Source: CAUZWH01 sp965224275
GTDB taxonomy: Bacteria > Pseudomonadota > Alphaproteobacteria > SHVV01
Length of the DNA: 64,000 nt
Assembly: GCA_965224275.1 (NCBI GenBank)
Contig: CBDCYR010000016.1
Location: 1 to 64,000, forward strand
Direction: 5' to 3'
Shown here: in pieces, positions 16,937 to 26,259 of the stretch
How positions within the stretch are numbered: position 1 is the first letter of the stretch
How the letters are laid out: each line of letters opens with the position of its first letter
Position numbers and translations under genes: made by a program
Notes under the pieces: generated by a model
Seen by the model: the letters and a program-made list of their open reading frames with translations, nothing else
Databases searched by the model: none
Told to the model about the DNA's origin: nothing

Positions 16937-18385
16937 GATCGTGTCCCGCGGAGTGGTGTAAGAGCGTTGCGCTCTACGCTGCTCCCGGCGGGTAGGGCCG
17001 GGACGTTCAGGCTGCCACGGTGGGCAGCGTGATGGGGACATCATCGCTCAGCGGAGCGATGGATTCCAGCGTCATGTATCTCCTTGAGACGGCCCACTCG
17101 TCGTTCTGCTCGAGAAGGATGGCGCCGACGAGCCGTGTGATGGCGGCTTCGTTGGGAAAGATACCGACGACGTTGGTGCGACGCTTGACCTCGGCATGGA
17201 GCCGTTCGATCGGGTTTGTGGAGTGCAATTTCTGGCGGTGCTCCCTGGGGAAGCTCATGTAGGCGAGGACGTCGTGCTCGGCTTCGTCCATGAGAACTGC
17301 CAGCTTGGGCACCTTGAGCCTGAGCTGGTCGGCGACCTGGCGCCACTGGACCTTCGCGCTGTCGGCGTCCTCCTGGGCGAAGGCGGTGGCGACGAAGGCG
17401 GAGACGACGCGCCGGCCCTGGCGGCCGGCATGGGCCAGCAGGTTGCGGGCGAAGTGCACGCGGCAGCGCTGCCATGTGGCGCCGAGGATCCGGGTCGCGG
17501 CGGCCTTCAGGCCCTTGTGGTCGTCGGAGATCACCAGCTTCACGCCGCGCAGCCCGCGCCGGGCCAGCGAGCGCAGGAACTCGGTCCAGAAGGCCTCGGC
17601 CTCAGACGCGCCGATCGCCATGCCCAGGACCTCGCGGCGGCCCTGGTCGTTGACGGCCACAGCCACGGTCACCGCGACCGAGACGATGCGCCCGGCCTCG
17701 CGCACCTTTACATAGGTTGCGTCGAGCCACAGATAGGGCCAGTCGCCCTCCAGCGATCGATCGAGGAAGCCGTTGACCTTATCGTCGATCTCGCCGCACA
17801 GCCTGGAGACCTGGCTCTTGGAGACGCCCGACATGCCCATGGCCTGCACCAGGTCGTCGACCGAGCGGGTCGACACGCCCTGGATGTAGGCCTCCTGGAT
17901 CACCGCAGCCAGCGCCTTCTCGGCCATCCGCCGCGGCTCCAGGAAGCCCGGGAAGTAGCTCCCCTTCCTCAGCTTCGGGATCTTCAGCTCGACCGTGCCG
18001 GCCCGCGTCTCCCAGGACCGGTCGCGGTAGCCGTTGCGGTGGGTGATACGATCCGCCGAGCGCTCGCCGTGAGCGGCGCCGGTCAGGCCCTCGACCTCCA
18101 GTGCCATCAGCCGCTCGGCCGTGAAGCCGATCATCTCGCGAAGCAGATCGGCATCGGAGCTCTTCTCCAAAAGCGCGCGCAGGGTCATCATGTCCTGGGT
18201 CATCGTGGTTCTCCTTCGGGTCAGGTTGGTTTGCACTAGCCCAACCCTAAACCGGAACCGCGATGGCCTCCGCTGTGGATAGCCGGCTTGCCTACGCCAG
18301 ACTCTCGGCGGTCGCTACGGCAAGCCGCCTACCCACAGCTAACAGAGGCTCCAACAACTCCTACACCACGTCCTGGGACACGACC
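16937..18385 (-). mobile_element. IS256-family insertion sequence A
   Basis: The 1449-bp element has ends starting GATCGTGTCCC (left) and GGTCGTGTCCC (right, reverse complement). They extend imperfectly through the GTGGTGTA(A/G)GAG block. It is flanked by an 8-bp target duplication CACGCGTT at 16929-16936 and 18386-18393. Eight-bp duplications are characteristic of IS256. Confidence 0.92.
17007..18203 (-). CDS. IS256-family transposase
   Basis: The 398-aa Mutator-type transposase starts MTQDMMTLRALLEKSSDADL, with a Shine-Dalgarno just upstream (GAAGGAGAACC). The DDE residues are visible in LWLDATYVKVREAG, LVISDDHKGLKAA and STNPIERLHAEVKRR. It is full length. An 11-codon extension to 18236 is possible but less likely. 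It is not the same type as the second IS256-family transposase at 31037-32263. Confidence 0.95.
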   Translation of the reverse strand: MTQDMMTLRALLEKSSDADLLREMIGFTAERLMALEVEGLTGAAHGERSADRITHRNGYRDRSWETRAGTVELKIPKLRKGSYFPGFLEPRRMAEKALAAVIQEAYIQGVSTRSVDDLVQAMGMSGVSKSQVSRLCGEIDDKVNGFLDRSLEGDWPYLWLDATYVKVREAGRIVSVAVTVAVAVNDQGRREVLGMAIGASEAEAFWTEFLRSLARRGLRGVKLVISDDHKGLKAAATRILGATWQRCRVHFARNLLAHAGRQGRRVVSAFVATAFAQEDADSAKVQWRQVADQLRLKVPKLAVLMDEAEHDVLAYMSFPREHRQKLHSTNPIERLHAEVKRRTNVVGIFPNEAAITRLVGAILLEQNDEWAVSRRYMTLESIAPLSDDVPITLPTVAA

Positions 18386-18501
18386 CACGCGTTCAAAGAC
18401 GCAATGGCTAAATTGGGTTTTCCCGTTTCCCGGTGTCGACCGTTGATCGCATTACATCCTGTCTGCCCTTCCCAATCTCGTCAGTGCCTCAGCGCGAAAG
18501 G

Positions 18502-19508
18502 CTATACCGCGCGCAATACCGGCTCTCGATAACGCTCACCGCTAGTCATGATCGCCCAGACCATGCGTGCTGTTTTATTGGCAAGCGCCACAGCAGCAAT
18601 CTTGCTCGAGCGCCGCGCCAATAGTTGGACCAACCAGGGTCGATTCGTTCCATGACGCTGGGCGTAACGAATCACCGCTAGCGCCCCTATCACCAACATC
18701 TGCCGCAGATAGCGGTTGCCCTGTTTGGTGATTCCACCCAAGCGATCCTTGCCCCCGCTCGAGTTTTGTCTCGGCACAAGGCCGATCCAGGCTGCCAGGT
18801 TCCTTCCGGATCGAAAGATATGAGGATCGGGGACCGTTGCGATGAGGGCGCTGGTGAGAATCGGACCAACACCCGGAACCTCCATCAATCGGCGGCCGAG
18901 CTCGGTTGCTCGTGCATCCGACCTGATCCGGCGCTCGGTCTCTAACGCCTGTACATTGACCCTGTGTAGTTGGGTTGCCAGCATCTGAAGGCAAGTGCGA
19001 GCCACTGGCGGAACCCGTTCGTCGGTCTCGTCGTTGAATATCTCGATCAACTTCTGCAAACCATTACGACCGATCGGTGCGACGATGCCGAACTCCGCCA
19101 TGTGACCCCGGATCGCATTCGAAAGCTGGATGCGTTGGCGCATCAGCAGCGCACGGGTGCGATGCAGCACCATGATGCTCTGCTGCTCGACTGTCTTCAC
19201 CGGAACAAAGCGCATGCTTGGCCGACCCAACGCCTCGCAGATCGCCTCAGCATCAGCCGCATCGTTCTTCTGACGCTTGACGTAAGGCTTCACATAGCTC
19301 GGCGGTATCAGTCTTACGTCGTGCCCGATGGCTCCCAGCTCCCGCGCCCAGTGGTGGGCAGTCGCGCAGGCTTCGATGCCGATGCGACACGGTTCCAACT
19401 TCTCGAAAAACCGTAGTAACTGCGACCGCCTCAGGCGCCGGCGTACAACAACCTCACCCTCAGCATCAACGCCGTGGACTTGAAACACCGACTTGGCGAT
19501 ATCCAGAC
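18502..19508 (-). pseudogene. IS110-family transposase lacking its first codons (IS110-a)
   Basis: The frame carries an IS110 transposase from the DEDD domain start (LDIAKSVFQVHGVDAEG; KRQKNDAADAEAICEA) through the C-terminal transposase_20 domain (LMEVPGVGPILTSALIA). The first few residues and the promoter are removed where the IS21 end begins at 19509. An internal ATG at 19488 would skip the first catalytic Asp (in LDIAK), so I treat it as dead. Confidence 0.9.
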
Positions 19509-19565
19509 TGTTGTTCGGCGTGGAATATTGACCCCCTATTGGGGGTTATCGGCGTCCAAAATTGA

Positions 19566-20947
19566 TGGAGTGGACGCCTCCTCCCGACGGCATCGCAGTG
19601 TGCCAAGGTGGTGGTGTGACCAACCCCCAGAGGAGGAGGCATCCATGGAACAGGTTAACATCATCGGGATCGATCTGGCGAAGCGCAGCTTTCAGCTTCA
19701 CGGTGCTCGGGCGGACGGTTCGGTCGCGTTCCGTAGGAAGGTTAGTCGGGAGAAGCTGCTGTACTTTCTCGCCGCACTACCGCGCTGCGTTGTGGCGATG
19801 GAGGCCTGTGCGAGCGCTCACCATTGGGGCCGAGAGATTATGCAGCTCGGCCACGATGTGAGGCTGATCCCACCGATCTACGTGAAGCCGTTCGTGAAGC
19901 GGCAGAAGAACGACGCGGCGGACGCGGAGGCGATCTGCGAGGCGGCGCAGCGCCCGACCATGCGCTTTGTGGCGGTGAAGGGGGAAGAGCAACAGGCAAG
20001 GGCGATGCTGTTCCACACGCGCGATCTTCTGGTGCGCCAGCGCACGCAGACGATCAACGCGCTGCGGGGGCATCTGGCGGAGTTCGGCGTCGTTGCCCCG
20101 CAGGGTGTGGCTCATGTCGGTCGGCTGGCATCGGCACTCGAGGATCCGGGTTCGGGACTACCGGGAGCGGTCCGCGCGCTGGGCGGCGTTCTGCTCGGTC
20201 AGATCGCTGACCTCGACGCGAAGATCGGCGGATTGGAAAAGGAGCTCCGCGCCTGCGCGCGTCAGGACGAGCAGGCGGCACGGCTGATGACCATCCCAGG
20301 GATCGGGCCGATCAGCGCGATGGCGCTCCAGGCCTTCGCGCCGCCGATGGAGAGCTTTCGGCGCGGCCGCGACTTCTCTGCCTGGCTGGGCCTCGTGCCG
20401 CGACAACACACGACCGGCGGCAAGCCGAGGCTTGGCAGGATATCGAAGATGGGCCAACGCGATCTCAGGCGCCTCTTGATCATCGGCGCCATGGCTGTCG
20501 TCAGCTCGGCGGTCAGGCGCGGCGAAACGAACGACCCCTGGCTGGCCAGGATGCTGGCGCGCAAGCCGCGAATGCTTGTCGCGGTGGCGCTGGCCAACAA
20601 GATGGCGCGCATCGTCTGGGTGCTCATGACACGCAAGGAGACCTACCGAGGTTTCGCGCCGGCTGCTGCCTGACACGGCGGCAACCTCGCGGAATGACGT
20701 CGGGGGTGTGAGCAGGTCGGAGGACGAGTAAGGGCAAACGGTCAATCGAGACGGGATCGGGAAAACCAGCGGTGGGTCAAGGGGCTTTCAAGCCCGCAAA
20801 ATTGATCTTGGACCCGGTTCGCGCATCTCCATACGGGCCTGCGGCGTCAAACCAGCCGCATCATGAGGCCGGACAGATGACCGCACCTGACCACATGCCC
20901 CGAGACGTTCAAAGAAATGCTTGCATCAACGGAGGCGTCCACAGATG
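19566..20947 (+). mobile_element. IS110/IS1111-type element nested in IS21 (IS110-b)
   Basis: Inverted blocks GTGGACGCCTCC (about 19571) and GGAGGCGTCCAC (about 20932) lie near the ends. The element splits the IS21 terminal repeat upstream of istA. The limits are accurate to a few bases because this family makes no reliable target duplication. Confidence 0.75.
19645..20673 (+). CDS. IS110-family transposase (IS110-b)
   Basis: The full-length 342-aa protein starts MEQVNIIGIDLAKRSFQLHG behind AGGAGGAGG. The N-terminal DEDD (RuvC-like) domain has Asp in GIDLAK, Glu in VAMEACASAHHWG and the DAADAEAI pair. The C-terminal transposase_20 helix-hairpin-helix reads LMTIPGIGPISAMAL, with the catalytic Ser region in SAWLGLVPRQHTTGGK. 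It is clearly related to the truncated IS110-a next door. Confidence 0.95.
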   Translation: MEQVNIIGIDLAKRSFQLHGARADGSVAFRRKVSREKLLYFLAALPRCVVAMEACASAHHWGREIMQLGHDVRLIPPIYVKPFVKRQKNDAADAEAICEAAQRPTMRFVAVKGEEQQARAMLFHTRDLLVRQRTQTINALRGHLAEFGVVAPQGVAHVGRLASALEDPGSGLPGAVRALGGVLLGQIADLDAKIGGLEKELRACARQDEQAARLMTIPGIGPISAMALQAFAPPMESFRRGRDFSAWLGLVPRQHTTGGKPRLGRISKMGQRDLRRLLIIGAMAVVSSAVRRGETNDPWLARMLARKPRMLVAVALANKMARIVWVLMTRKETYRGFAPAAA

Positions 20948-21007
20948 ACCCCCCTGGTTTTGTGCTCTTGAACACACCTCGTTGTTTGGACAGACGAGGT
21001 GGGGGGG

Positions 21008-22522
21008 ATGCTGGTTGTGGAGACGATTGCGCGGATCCGTCGGGATCATCTGGTGAGGGGCGTTCCGATCAAGAAGATCGCCCGGGATTTGAGGGTTTCG
21101 AAGAACACGGTGCGCAAGGTGGTACGGGGCGATGAGACCTCGTACAGCTACGAGCGCAAGATCCAGCCGCTGCCGAAGCTGGGGCCGTGGGTGGAGGAGT
21201 TGGAGCGCCGGCTTGAGGCCAACGAGAAGAAGCCGCGCCGGGACCGCTTTTCTCTGCTGCGGATTCATGAAGACCTTGCGGCTCTGGGCTATGGCGGCGG
21301 CTACGACGCGGTGCGCCGCTACGCCAGGACCTGGCGTCGGCGGTGGCGGCTGTTGTCGCCGTCGCAGGGTTTTGTGCCGCTGAGCTTCGATCCCGGCGAG
21401 GCCTACCAGTTCGACTGGAGCCACGAGTACGCGCGCCTGTCGGGTGTGACGACCAAGGTGAAGGCAGCGCACATGCGGCTCTGCTACAGCCGCATGCAGC
21501 TGGTTCAGATCTTCCCGCGCGAGAGCCAGGAGATGGTGTTCGAGGCGCACGAACGGGCCTTCCACTTCTTCGGCGGGGTCTGCCGACGGGGCATCTACGA
21601 CAACATGAAGACGGCGGTGAGCATGGTCTTCGTGGGCAAGGAGCGCGCCTACAACCGGCGCTTTCTGGAGCTGTGCTCCCACCATCTGGTGGAGCCGGTG
21701 GCGTGCACTCCGGGTGCGGGCTGGGAGAAGGGCCAGGTCGAGAGGCAGGTGGGTGACGTCCGCGGCCGCCTGTTCGTGCCCATCCCGCGGGGCGGCTCCT
21801 ACGCCGAGATCAACGCGTGGCTGATGGATCGGTGTATCGAGGACGCCAAGAAGCGGCCGCATCCGACGATCGAGGGCAAGACGGTGTGGCAGGTGTTCGA
21901 GGAGGAGCGGCCCTTCCTGATGGCCTATCGCGGCCCCTTCGACGGCTTCCACGCCACCGAGGTGGCGGTGTCCAAGACCTGTCTGGTGCGCTTCGACAAC
22001 AACCACTACAGCGTCGCCGCCCGTGCCGTCGGGCGGCCGGTCGACGTGCGGGCCTATGCCGATCGGATCGTCATCCGCCAGGACGGCGAGACCGTCGCCG
22101 AGCATCCCCGGAGCTTCGGGCGCGGCGAGATCGCCTACGATCCGTGGCACTACGTGCCGATCCTGACGCGGAAGCCTGGTGCGCTGAGGAACGGCGCGCC
22201 CTTCAAGGGCTGGCAACTGCCCGGCGCGCTCGGCCGCATACGGGCCCGGCTGACGGGTTGCGACGACGGTGACAGGCAGTTCGTGAGGATCCTCGCGGCG
22301 GTTCAGGAGGACGGGCTGGAGGCGGTCGAGGCGGCCTGTGCCGAGGCGCTCGACTTCGGCGCCTGCAGCGCCGACGTCGTGCTCAACATCCTCGCCCGGC
22401 AGTGCCAGCCGGCACCGCCGGCGACCATCCCGACGCCCGAGGGCCTGCAGCTTCGCCACCGGCCGGTGGCCGACTGTCAGCGCTACGATCGCCTGAGGGA
22501 GGCCGGTCATGGAGCGTCATGA
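21008..22522 (+). CDS. istA: IS21-family transposase IstA
   Basis: The predicted 504-aa transposase starts MLVVETIARIRRDHLVRG. An N-terminal helix-turn-helix (IKKIARDLRVSKNTVRKVVR) leads into the rve/DDE core: AYQFDWSHEYAR, RGIYDNMKTAV and EKGQVERQVGDVRGRL. A C-terminal beta-barrel follows (FDNNHYSVAARAVGRPV). ATG 21008 is preferred over the GTG three codons upstream. It overlaps istB by 14 bp, the usual translational coupling. Confidence 0.95.
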   Translation: MLVVETIARIRRDHLVRGVPIKKIARDLRVSKNTVRKVVRGDETSYSYERKIQPLPKLGPWVEELERRLEANEKKPRRDRFSLLRIHEDLAALGYGGGYDAVRRYARTWRRRWRLLSPSQGFVPLSFDPGEAYQFDWSHEYARLSGVTTKVKAAHMRLCYSRMQLVQIFPRESQEMVFEAHERAFHFFGGVCRRGIYDNMKTAVSMVFVGKERAYNRRFLELCSHHLVEPVACTPGAGWEKGQVERQVGDVRGRLFVPIPRGGSYAEINAWLMDRCIEDAKKRPHPTIEGKTVWQVFEEERPFLMAYRGPFDGFHATEVAVSKTCLVRFDNNHYSVAARAVGRPVDVRAYADRIVIRQDGETVAEHPRSFGRGEIAYDPWHYVPILTRKPGALRNGAPFKGWQLPGALGRIRARLTGCDDGDRQFVRILAAVQEDGLEAVEAACAEALDFGACSADVVLNILARQCQPAPPATIPTPEGLQLRHRPVADCQRYDRLREAGHGAS

Positions 22523-23237
22523 GGTGCTGGCGATGATGACGGCGTTGAAGCTCGCGGGCATGCGCGCCGCCTACGACGACATCCTCGCCGACGGGCTCAA
22601 GCGTCGTCATCCGGTGCAGCAGATCATCGGTACGCTGCTGCAGACCGAGGTCGCCGACAAGCAGGCGCGCTCCATCAAGTACCAGATGGCGTCCGCCAGG
22701 CTGCCGACGGCCAAGGAGCTGGCCGACTTCGACTTCGCCGCCTCACCGGTCAACGAGCCCCTGATCCAGGAACTCGCCACAGGTGGCTTCCTGGAGGGCA
22801 AGCGCAACATCGTGCTGGTCGGCGGCACCGGCACCGGCAAGACCCATCTCGCCGTCGCCATCGCCCGCGCCTGCATCCGCAAGGCCGCACGCGGCCGCTT
22901 CTACAACGTCGTCGACCTGGTCAACCATCTCGAGGCCGAACTCCGTGCCGGACGCCAGGGCCGCACCGCAGACCAGCTCATCCGACGCGACTTCGTCATC
23001 CTCGACGAACTCGGCTACCTGCCCTTCGCCCAGGCCGGCGGCCAGCTGCTGTTCCATCTGATGAGCCGGCTCTACGAGCGCACCTCGATCATCGTCACCA
23101 CCAACCTCGCTTTCGGCGAATGGCCCTCCGTCTTCGGCGACCCCAAGATGACCACAGCCCTGCTCGACCGCCTGACCCACCATTGCGAGATCATCGAGAC
23201 CGGCAACGAGAGCTGGCGCTTCAAGAACCGCTGCTGA
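22509..23237 (+). CDS. istB: IS21-family helper ATPase IstB
   Basis: This 242-aa AAA+ protein has Walker A GGTGTGKTHLAVAI near residue 101 and Walker B DFVILDELGYLPF near residue 160. The arginine-containing C-terminus (LLDRLTHHCEIIETGNESWR) is typical of IstB. It assembles with IstA on DNA for transposition and is full length. Confidence 0.96.
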   Translation: MERHEVLAMMTALKLAGMRAAYDDILADGLKRRHPVQQIIGTLLQTEVADKQARSIKYQMASARLPTAKELADFDFAASPVNEPLIQELATGGFLEGKRNIVLVGGTGTGKTHLAVAIARACIRKAARGRFYNVVDLVNHLEAELRAGRQGRTADQLIRRDFVILDELGYLPFAQAGGQLLFHLMSRLYERTSIIVTTNLAFGEWPSVFGDPKMTTALLDRLTHHCEIIETGNESWRFKNRC

Positions 23238-23437
23238 CCCGGCAGGCCGTGCCTGCGGCCCGCTTGCCCCGCTGGGTCAACCCGTACCTCCCACGCGGCT
23301 TCGCTCCGCGCACCGCAAGGCGCTACACGAAGCCGCTCGGGTCCCCCCTATTGACTACCGGGACAACCTCCGCCGTGCCGCTCAGGGGGGTCAATATTGC
23401 ACGCCGATTGGGGGTCAATTTTGGACGCCGATTGACA

Positions 23438-24431
23438 CGGCACCACCAAGGACTTCACTTGCGTCTATCACCACTGGTGCTACGACCATAAGGGCAACCT
23501 GATCGGCGTTCCGTTCCTACGCGGCCTCAAGGGCAAGGGCGGGATGCCCGAGGACTTCCGGCTCGCCGACCACGGCCTGCGTATGCTGAACGTCGACACC
23601 TACGGCGGCGTCGTGTTCGGTACGTTTTCCGACGAGGTTGAGCCGTTGCCCGATTTTCTCGACACCGTGAGTTGCGATTTCATCGATAGCGTGCTGGCCA
23701 AGCCGATTCATATGATGGGCTATATGCGCCAGCGCATCCCCGGCAACTGGAAGCTCTATTTCGAAAACCTCCACGACGAGTCGCACGCCGGGCTGTTGCA
23801 TCGCCTTTCGACCATCTTCGGCCAGCATCGGTCGACCTACGACGGCGGCTTCGTGATGGATAAGGGTGCCCGCCACAAGGTGACGTCCACGATCCACCAG
23901 AGCGACGACAAGGAGGCGTCCAAGGAAGGCTACGGCCACACCGATTGGATCGACGGCGAGCACAAGATGAACGACCCCGGCATATTCGAGTTTTACGACG
24001 AACTCGGCGATCGCAAGTCGGGGCACTTTCTGACCATGTTCCCCAACCTCGTCATCCAGCGGCTCGGCAATTCGTTGGCAACGCGCCAGATCCGGCCGAA
24101 GTCGCCAACCTCGTTCGAGCTCTACTGGACCTTCTTCGGCTACGACGATGACGACGACGCCATGTGGCTGCGGCGCATGAAGCAGGCCAACAACGCCGGC
24201 CCGGCCGGCTTGACCTCAATGGAGGATGGCGAGGCCGGCCGCCTGGTACAGCTTGGTATCAGGGGCGCCACGGCCGACGACTATTCGGTGATCGAAATGG
24301 GCGGCCTCGGGCCTGTCGGCAGCCAGGACACCATGCTGACCGAAGTCGGCGTGCGCGCGTTTTGGCTCAACTACTGCGAGCTTTTGGGGATCACGGCCCG
24401 CGCCGGCGTACCGCAGCGCGCGGCGGAGTAG
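23438..24431 (+). pseudogene. Rieske oxygenase alpha subunit, 5' end deleted by IS21
   Basis: The frame enters directly from the IS21 end at TKDFTCVYHHWCYDHKGNLI. The second half of the Rieske motif (C-V-Y-H) is kept, but the first C-x-H and the ~95 residues before it are lost. The catalytic domain follows to the end, with iron-site NLHDESHAGLLHR (both His and the Asp present, but Ser where Tyr is usual). It is a close paralogue of the intact protein at 1201-2451 (shared GNLIGVPFLRGL, GYMRQR and GNWKLYFENL). No 5' part is found on the other side of the IS nest, so DNA has been deleted. An internal ATG at 23544 could give a Rieske-less product. Confidence 0.9.
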
Positions 24432-24547
24432 AGCAGGGGGAGAATCGCGGGTTCAGGCAATTTTCGAGTACTCGCAATAGCGGTCTCGCTGCGCACCATT
24501 GGTCGAAATATTGTGACAAGAGGTAACGAGACGGGGGAACGGCCATC

Positions 24548-24991
24548 TTGACCTACATTGCCGGGCTCGTGGCGGTCGTTCTCCTGGTCATCGGACTTAT
24601 TCATTTACTCTGGGGGTTGCGGATTTATTGGCCGGGCCGCGACGAAAAGACTCTCGCACGTACGGTCGTCGGTGCGGCCAACGTGGCGGCCATGCCGGCA
24701 CCCTATCAGTGTCACCTTTTAATGTTTGCCGTTTTCATCGCGGGTGCCGATGCGCTCTACCTCGGTCGCGTGCTGGACCTAGGTGTCGGCGCCGGCTGGC
24801 TGATCTTGGCGATCGGATGCGCTTGTTGCCTCGTCTTCTTGCTGCGCGCCGTTGCCGGATTTGCGCCGGCCTGGGCGCGCCTGACACCGGAAGAGCCGTT
24901 TCGCACCCTCGACAAGCGCTATTACGCGCCGCTTTGTCTATTACTCGGCGCTGGTTTCGCGGTGCTTATTTGGGAGTTCATTCGCGTGTGA
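24548..24991 (+). CDS. DUF3995-type membrane protein
   Basis: The 147-aa protein has four predicted membrane helices: YIAGLVAVVLLVIGLIHLLW, the CHLLMFAVFIAGADALY region, GWLILAIGCACCLVFLL and LCLLLGAGFAVLIWEF. A short cytosolic loop (YWPGRDEKTLARTVVG) lies after the first. The size, IHLLWG motif and final helix fit the DUF3995 family, whose function is unknown. The start is TTG at 24548 after an AGACGGGGGAA Shine-Dalgarno-like stretch; no ATG or GTG is available nearby. Confidence 0.75.
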   Translation: MTYIAGLVAVVLLVIGLIHLLWGLRIYWPGRDEKTLARTVVGAANVAAMPAPYQCHLLMFAVFIAGADALYLGRVLDLGVGAGWLILAIGCACCLVFLLRAVAGFAPAWARLTPEEPFRTLDKRYYAPLCLLLGAGFAVLIWEFIRV

Positions 24992-25114
24992 CTGGGTTAA
25001 GTCGCTGGGGAGCCCGGATTCATCGACTACCCGCCGCGGTCTATACTTCCGCCGCGTATCTGAAGTATTCCCAATGCGACGCCGCTTGCCGAGATCTTGC
25101 GAGGTTCACCGCTG

Positions 25115-25975
25115 ATGTTCGAGGGGTTTAAGACCGAAGATATCACCACATCGGGCGCGCAAATCCGGGTGCGTCGTGGTGGCGAGGGGCCTCCGTTGCT
25201 GCTGCTGCACGGCAATCCGCAAACCTCGGCGATGTGGCGTCACGTAGCGCCCGCATTGGCGCAGCGCCACGCCGTTATTTGCCCCGATCTGCGTGGCTAC
25301 GGCTTTTCGTCGAAACCGCCGTCCGGCGAAAACCATATCAACTACTCAAAGCGCGCCATGGCGCGCGACATGGTCGAGGTGATGGACGCGCTGGGTCATG
25401 ATCGCTTCGGCCTGTGCGGTCATGACCGCGGCGGTCGAGTGGCCCACAGATTGGCTTATGATCACGCTGCCCGCGTCGAGCGTATCTGTGTGCTCGACAT
25501 CGCGCCGACCCGGGAAATGTATGCCAACACCGACGACGCTTTCGCGCGGGCCTATTGGCATTGGTTCTTCATGCTGCTGCCGCATCCAGTCCCCGAAGAC
25601 ATGATCGGTGCCGACCCGGAGCGGTTTTGGCGGGCCCAATGCTCGCGCGGGAACGGCTTGTCGATCTTCGACGGTGTCCTTGATGAGTACCTCTCGGCGT
25701 TCAAGAACCCTGAAATGATTCGCGCGTCATGCGATGACTACCGGGCGGCGGCCAACATCGACATCGAGCACGATGATGCCGAAACAGAAAAACTGAGTAT
25801 GCCGCTACTGTGCCTGTGGGGCGCGGACGGGGTCATCGAGCGCTGCTTCGACCCGCTCGCCCTGTGGCGCTTGCGGGCTGAGAATGTGACAGGCCGTTCG
25901 CTTGCCTGTGGTCACTTCATGCCCGAAGAGGCGCCCCACGAAATCATTCGCGAACTCAGCACCTTCTTTGGCTGA
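25115..25975 (+). CDS. Alpha/beta hydrolase of the fluoroacetate/haloacetate dehalogenase group
   Basis: In this 286-aa hydrolase the nucleophile elbow is LCGHDRGGRVAHRLAYD. An Asp nucleophile followed by R-G and a second Arg matches fluoroacetate dehalogenases (GHDRGAR type) rather than Ser hydrolases. The oxyanion motif LLLLHGNPQT, the DLRGYGFSSKP block and the catalytic His in CGHFMPEEAPHE complete the family pattern. It probably removes halide from haloacetates or hydrolyses an ester or epoxide. ATG 25115 gives the family start MFEGFKTEDI; six upstream codons are possible. It is followed one base after the stop by a MITE. Confidence 0.85.
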   Translation: MFEGFKTEDITTSGAQIRVRRGGEGPPLLLLHGNPQTSAMWRHVAPALAQRHAVICPDLRGYGFSSKPPSGENHINYSKRAMARDMVEVMDALGHDRFGLCGHDRGGRVAHRLAYDHAARVERICVLDIAPTREMYANTDDAFARAYWHWFFMLLPHPVPEDMIGADPERFWRAQCSRGNGLSIFDGVLDEYLSAFKNPEMIRASCDDYRAAANIDIEHDDAETEKLSMPLLCLWGADGVIERCFDPLALWRLRAENVTGRSLACGHFMPEEAPHEIIRELSTFFG

Positions 25976-25976
25976 G

Positions 25977-26259
25977 CTAGTGGATGAAATCCAACATAGG
26001 GCACCCATACGACGGCTTGCCGAGTTTGCCGGTTAGGCGCGCGAAGCGTGGCGATGCTGGCGGCATCGGAAGCTTCGCGCAACGAGGCCGGTGAGCTCGG
26101 CAAGCCGCCCTGTGGGTCGCCTATCCCGGCCCCTCGGTGCGTCGAAACACCCTCGACGATGCAAAGGCATCGCCTGCGGGCTTCCTCCTGCCGAGCTACC
26201 GGGATACGCGATCGTATGGGTACCCTCCACCAGCCCACATGTTGGATTCCATCCACTAG
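25977..26259 (-). mobile_element. MITE-like element, copy 1
   Basis: A 283-bp element with no coding capacity. Its ends are CTAGTGGATGAAATCCAACA (left) and CTAGTGGATGGAATCCAACA (right, reverse complement), each followed within ~25 bp by ACCCATACGA. The interior forms a long imperfect hairpin (CTTGCCGAG ... CTCGGCAAG). Copy 2, in opposite orientation, is at 51307-51599. The TA inside both CTAG ends suggests a TA target duplication, as with IS630/Tc1-type MITEs. Confidence 0.85.

Larger units (their letters stand above)
19509..23437 (+). mobile_element. IS21-family element carrying a nested IS110
   Basis: The left end reads TGTTGTTCGGCGTGGAATAT and the right end, reverse complemented, TGTCAATCGGCGTCCAAAAT. 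Each has a second internal copy of the TCGGCGT..AA.ATTGACC repeat, typical of the multiple terminal repeats of IS21. istA and istB are intact. The left end is separated from istA by an inserted IS110 (about 19566-20947); joining AAAATTGA to CCCCCC restores the internal repeat. No target duplication links the two outer flanks, one being IS110-a and the other a Rieske gene, so the outer junctions were produced by recombination or deletion. Confidence 0.88.

Noticed and set aside
17196..18239. A 347-codon plus-strand frame opposite the IS256 transposase
   Set aside because: It is the antisense shadow of a GC-rich transposase gene and has no recognisable features; the minus-strand frame has the full DDE motif set.
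20909..22510. A 533-codon minus-strand frame opposite istA
   Set aside because: It is a mirror of the istA coding sequence, with His/Arg/Leu-rich low-complexity composition. IstA has all expected motifs.
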